A stretch of 26,184 nt of DNA, from positions 12,064 through 38,247 of the forward strand of contig PMFP01000078.1 in assembly GCA_003155175.1 (NCBI GenBank). The letters are read 5' to 3'. The position numbers were made by a program, and so were the translations under genes. The stretch's first letter is position 1. Each line of letters opens with the position of its first letter. Shown here in pieces: positions 22,904-26,184 of this stretch. The notes under the pieces are model-generated. The model had not been told where the DNA came from. It ran no database searches and saw only the letters and a program-made list of their open reading frames with translations. The stretch comes from Vulcanimicrobiota bacterium (GTDB lineage Bacteria; Vulcanimicrobiota; Vulcanimicrobiia; Vulcanimicrobiales; Vulcanimicrobiaceae).

Positions 22904-25900
22904 ATGAACCAAGGCTACTATCGACAACCGACCATTGCCGGCGACCGCATCGTCTTCGTGTGCGAAGACGATCTGTGGAGCGTTTCCGCAGGCGGCGGAA
23001 CCGCACGCCGCCTCACCGCGAGCTTCGGAACGTGCACGCTCCCGCGATTCTCTCCCGACGGTACGCACGTCGCGTTCGTCTCCAACGACGAAGGCAACCC
23101 CGAGATCTACGTCATGCCGGCAACCGGAGGAACGCCGCAACGCGTGACGTTCCTGGGAAGCACGATGGTCTCGACGGATGTTTGGAGCGCCGACGGGACC
23201 GAGATCTTCTTCGTCGCCAACGCCGGCTCGTGGTACGAGCGCGAGACGCGCCCCATGGCGGTCCCACGCGACGGCGGACCCGTACGCGAGCTCGGGCTCG
23301 GACATGCAAAGTCGTTCTCGTTCGGGCCGCGCGGAGGAACCGTCATCGGGCGCAACGCCGACGATCCGGCGCGTTGGAAGCGCTATCGCGGCGGCACCGC
23401 CGGCGAGATTTGGATCGACGCGACCGGATCGGGTGAATTCGAGCGTCTCAAACTTCCCGACGGCAATCCGACGTGGCCGATGTGGATCGGCGAGCGCATC
23501 TTTTTTCTCGCCGACCACGAAGGGATCGGGAACGTCTATTCCTGCGCGCTCGACGGCACGGACGTGACGCGCCAGACGCACGAAGGCGAGTACTACGTTC
23601 GCTTCCCCTCAACGGACGGAGGCCGCATCGTCTACGGGGCGGGAGGCGAGCTCTGCGTCTGCGACGTGGCCACCGGACAAACGCAGCGGTTGACGGTCGA
23701 AGCCCACTCGACCGCTCCGCAGACCGTGCGGCGTTTCGAGCCGGCCTCGGAATCGCTCGAGCACTTTGCGCCCAGCCCGGACGGAACGGCGCTGGCGTTC
23801 GTTTCGCGCGGACAGCCGTTCACGATGCCGTTTTTCGACGGCGCGCCGGTGCATCACGGCATCGGTAGCAAGGCGCGCTACCGGCTCACCGAGTGGCTGA
23901 AGGGCGGCAAACGTTTTGCCGCCGTCACCGACGTCAACGGCTTCGAGCAGATCGCGGTCCATCGCGCCGATTCGAGCGCGCCGCCGCGCTTCGTGACCAC
24001 CGGCGACATCGGTCGCGTGACCGATCTCGCCGTGTCGCCATCCGACGACGCAATCGCCTTTGCCAACCATCGCCACGAGCTCTGCATCGTGGACTTGGAC
24101 GACGGCAAGGTGCGCGTTCTGGACAAGAGTCCGGCGCGGCGCATCACCGACGTCGCGTTCTCGCCCGACGGACGATTCATCGCGTACGCGTGGTCGCCGA
24201 GCAACGAGACCGCGATCCTGCGAATCGTCCGCGTCAAGTCGGGGAAGACGCACGACGTGACGTCGCCGCTGCGCGTGGACCGCGCGCCGGCTTGGGATCC
24301 CGACGGCCGGTACCTGTACTTCATTTCCAGCCGCGACTTTCACCCGGTCTACGACGCGTTGCAGTTCGACTTGAGTTTTCCGCAAGCGGAGCGCCCGTTT
24401 GCCGTGACGCTGCGGAACGACGTGCCCAGTCCCTTCGTTTCGAAACCTCGGCCGTTGCACCGCGATCACGACCACGATCGCGACGATGCGAAGAAGGTGG
24501 AGAAAGCGCCCTCGATCTCGATCGATTTCGACGGCATCGAAGGACGCATTCTCGGCTTTCCGGTCGAGGAGGGCGCTTACGACGACATCGTCGCCGTCAA
24601 GGGACGCGTCTACTTCACGCGATTCCCCGTGCGCGGCATAAAGGGGACCGGGCGCGACGGCGACGAGGAGGACGAAGCGGGAGCGCTGCTTGCGTACGAC
24701 TTCGAACAGCAGCGCTCCGCGACCGTCGCAACGGACGTAGGCGAAATTCGCCTCGGCCCGGACGGACGCACGCTGGTCTACCGCACGCACGACCGCCTGC
24801 GCGCCTACGACGCGCTCGGCGAGCTGCCCGAAGATCCCGAGGACCACAAACCGCCCGCCGAAACGGGCCGCAAGAGCGGTCTGATCGATCTGGATCGCGC
24901 GCACGTCGAGGTGGCTCCGCGCGACGAGTGGGCGCAGATGTACCGCGAAGCATGGCGCCTGCAGACCGAGCACTTCTGGGTCGAGGACATGAGCGACATC
25001 GATTGGGATCGCGTCTACGATCGCTACAAGGCGGTGCTGCCGCGCGTCCGGACGCGCGGCGAGCTCTCCGACTTGATCTGGGAGATGCACGGCGAACTCG
25101 GCACGTCGCACGCCTACGAAATGGGCGGAGACTATCGCGTTCCGCCGCAGTACCAGCGCGGATTTCTCGGCGCCGACTTCGCTTGGGACGACGCGCGCGA
25201 AGGGTATCGCATCGAGCGCATCTATCGCGGCGATTCGTGGGATCGGGAACACGACTCGCCGCTCGCCGAGCCCGGCCTGGACGTGCGCGAAGGCGACGTC
25301 GTCGTAGCGGTCGGCGGCAAGCGCGTCTCGCCGTCCGATTCGATCGACCGTCTGCTCGTGAATCTCGCAGGGCGCGAGGTCACGCTCACGCTGCGCACGC
25401 GCCGTGACGAGGAGCGCGCCGTTCTGGTCAAGACGCTGGCGCGCGAGAGTTCGCTGCGTTACCGCGCGTGGGTGGACGCGAACCGGCGCTACGTTCGGGA
25501 AAAGACCGACGGCCGCGTCGGATACGTTCACGTTCCGGACATGGGTCCGTGGGGATTCGCGGAGTTTCACCGCGGCTTCCTGAGCGAGTTCGATCGCAAG
25601 GGGCTGCTCGTCGACGTTCGTTACAACCGGGGCGGACACGTCTCGCCGCTGCTGCTCGAAAAGCTCGCGCGCAAACGCATCGGGTACGACGCACCCCGAT
25701 ACGGCGCGCCGGTGCCGTATCCGCCCGAGTCCGTGGCCGGTCCGATGATCGCGCTGACGAATCAGTTTGCGGGCTCGGACGGCGACATCTTCAGCCACTG
25801 CTTTAAGATCTACAAGCTCGGGCCGCTCGTCGGCAAGCGGACGTGGGGCGGCGTCATCGGCATCAATCCGTATCACCATCTCGTGGACGGCACGGTGACC

Positions 25901-26128
25901 ACGCAGCCCGAGTATTCGTTCTGGTTCGTGGACGTCGGATGGGCGGTCGAGAACTACGGCACCGATCCCGACTACGACGTGGACATCGCTCCCCAGGACT
26001 ACCGCAACGGATCGGATCCGCAACTCGACTTCGCGATCTCTCTCATGGATCGCGCACTCGAAAACTTCACCGAAGACCGCCCGGACATGACCTCGCGCCC
26101 ATCACTCCCATTGCCCACGCTGGGCTGA
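22904..26128 (+). CDS. Tricorn protease homolog, full length
   Basis: A 1074-residue cytosolic giant protease that trims oligopeptides made by upstream proteases. The length matches archaeal tricorn (1071). Two beta-propellers occupy roughly residues 1-310 and 310-670 (repeated Ser-x-DG-x-x-Ala/Val blades such as FSPDGTHVAF and FSPDGRFIAY). Then come a helical core domain, a PDZ domain (about 775-860, with GDVVVAVGGKRVS) and the C-terminal S41-like catalytic domain. The tetrad aligned to Thermoplasma tricorn is Ser735, His736 (TSHAYE), Ser958 (AGSDGD) and Glu1016 (VENYGTDPD); Asp959 next to the nucleophile is the P1-specificity residue. A His/Asp-rich segment (RDHDHDRDD, 520-528) lies in the second propeller. 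There is no signal peptide. No partner aminopeptidase gene is in the window. Confidence 0.95.
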   Translation: MNQGYYRQPTIAGDRIVFVCEDDLWSVSAGGGTARRLTASFGTCTLPRFSPDGTHVAFVSNDEGNPEIYVMPATGGTPQRVTFLGSTMVSTDVWSADGTEIFFVANAGSWYERETRPMAVPRDGGPVRELGLGHAKSFSFGPRGGTVIGRNADDPARWKRYRGGTAGEIWIDATGSGEFERLKLPDGNPTWPMWIGERIFFLADHEGIGNVYSCALDGTDVTRQTHEGEYYVRFPSTDGGRIVYGAGGELCVCDVATGQTQRLTVEAHSTAPQTVRRFEPASESLEHFAPSPDGTALAFVSRGQPFTMPFFDGAPVHHGIGSKARYRLTEWLKGGKRFAAVTDVNGFEQIAVHRADSSAPPRFVTTGDIGRVTDLAVSPSDDAIAFANHRHELCIVDLDDGKVRVLDKSPARRITDVAFSPDGRFIAYAWSPSNETAILRIVRVKSGKTHDVTSPLRVDRAPAWDPDGRYLYFISSRDFHPVYDALQFDLSFPQAERPFAVTLRNDVPSPFVSKPRPLHRDHDHDRDDAKKVEKAPSISIDFDGIEGRILGFPVEEGAYDDIVAVKGRVYFTRFPVRGIKGTGRDGDEEDEAGALLAYDFEQQRSATVATDVGEIRLGPDGRTLVYRTHDRLRAYDALGELPEDPEDHKPPAETGRKSGLIDLDRAHVEVAPRDEWAQMYREAWRLQTEHFWVEDMSDIDWDRVYDRYKAVLPRVRTRGELSDLIWEMHGELGTSHAYEMGGDYRVPPQYQRGFLGADFAWDDAREGYRIERIYRGDSWDREHDSPLAEPGLDVREGDVVVAVGGKRVSPSDSIDRLLVNLAGREVTLTLRTRRDEERAVLVKTLARESSLRYRAWVDANRRYVREKTDGRVGYVHVPDMGPWGFAEFHRGFLSEFDRKGLLVDVRYNRGGHVSPLLLEKLARKRIGYDAPRYGAPVPYPPESVAGPMIALTNQFAGSDGDIFSHCFKIYKLGPLVGKRTWGGVIGINPYHHLVDGTVTTQPEYSFWFVDVGWAVENYGTDPDYDVDIAPQDYRNGSDPQLDFAISLMDRALENFTEDRPDMTSRPSLPLPTLG

Positions 26129-26138
26129 ACGCCCAGCG
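26118..26138. terminator. Hairpin over the tricorn stop codon
   Basis: A perfect 8-bp inverted repeat, CGCTGGGC / GCCCAGCG, with loop TGAAC containing the TGA stop of tricorn. No T-tract follows on the plus strand, so as an intrinsic terminator it is weak; it may instead slow ribosomes or protect the mRNA end. Confidence 0.4.
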
Positions 26139-26147
26139 CGGGCCTGT

Positions 26148-26176
26148 CTAAAAACGGGGCGGCTTGGCCCCCCGTT
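26148..26176 (-). terminator. Intrinsic terminator for a gene entering from the right
   Basis: A hairpin with arms AACGGGG (26153-26159) and CCCCGTT (26170-26176), extended by GGC/GCC around a TTG loop, followed on the minus strand by five T residues (complement of A at 26150-26154). This is the orientation expected for a convergent gene to the right of the window. Confidence 0.7.
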
Positions 26177-26184
26177 CACCCCCG

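Noticed and set aside
23609..26023. Long minus-strand open frame opposite tricorn
   Set aside because: Antisense shadow of a clearly coding gene, no recognisable motif.
1..26184. tRNA, rRNA, CRISPR arrays, insertion sequences or phage genes
   Set aside because: Non-coding gaps are all under about 160 nt and none shows cloverleaf structure, regular repeats, transposase motifs or terminal inverted repeats.

Overview
This is a GC-rich, gene-dense bacterial chromosome segment with no tRNA, rRNA, CRISPR array or recognisable mobile element. The gene mix (vitamin B12-dependent acyl-CoA mutase with a separate cobalamin subunit and a MeaB GTPase, an S53 sedolisin lipoprotein, a full-length tricorn protease, a GH125 mannosidase, and prs-rplY-pth in a row) suggests an uncultured, probably aerobic heterotroph from a deep-branching terrestrial lineage. 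Candidatus Eremiobacterota (WPS-2) or a relative is my best guess. That placement is inference from gene content and composition only.

Layout. (1) 1-6063, minus strand: a tightly packed set read uvrB > DUF4239-like membrane protein > small secreted protein > HAD hydrolase > uvrA; uvrA runs off the left edge. Gaps are 3-18 nt and HAD/uvrA overlap by ATGA, so this looks like one nucleotide-excision-repair operon with three passengers. (2) 6169-9159, plus strand: prs, rplY (bL25/CTC), pth and a divergent, probably non-catalytic acetylglutamate-kinase-like protein. The first three start with TTG, GTG and apparently CTG. (3) 9239-10339, plus strand: an exported patatin-like lipase with somewhat different codon use. 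(4) 10365-17712, minus strand: acyl-CoA mutase large subunit > 46-aa ORF > cobalamin-binding small subunit > gltX > glmU > GAF-GGDEF protein > M48-like membrane peptidase, all close together. (5) 17867-19237, plus strand: an S53 peptidase lipoprotein with its own strong terminator, sitting between the mutase genes and meaB (19318-20277, minus). (6) 20373-26128, plus strand: a serine beta-lactamase-like hydrolase, coupled by a GTGA overlap to a secreted GH125 alpha-mannosidase, then a complete tricorn protease. The right edge holds a hairpin and a terminator reading in from the right.

How they work together. The mutase subunits and MeaB form one functional unit; two active-site positions (Phe75, Gln193) point to isobutyryl-CoA mutase chemistry rather than methylmalonyl-CoA mutase. 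The secreted S53 protease, GH125, beta-lactamase-like protein and cytosolic tricorn fit scavenging of external protein and mannan-type glycans. The remaining genes are housekeeping: DNA repair, PRPP synthesis, translation and cell-wall precursor synthesis.

The points most worth a second look are the kinase-like protein lacking both catalytic lysines, the M48 protein with HQLGH in place of HExxH, the 46-aa ORF inside the mutase operon, the isobutyryl-type mutase signature, and the pth start.
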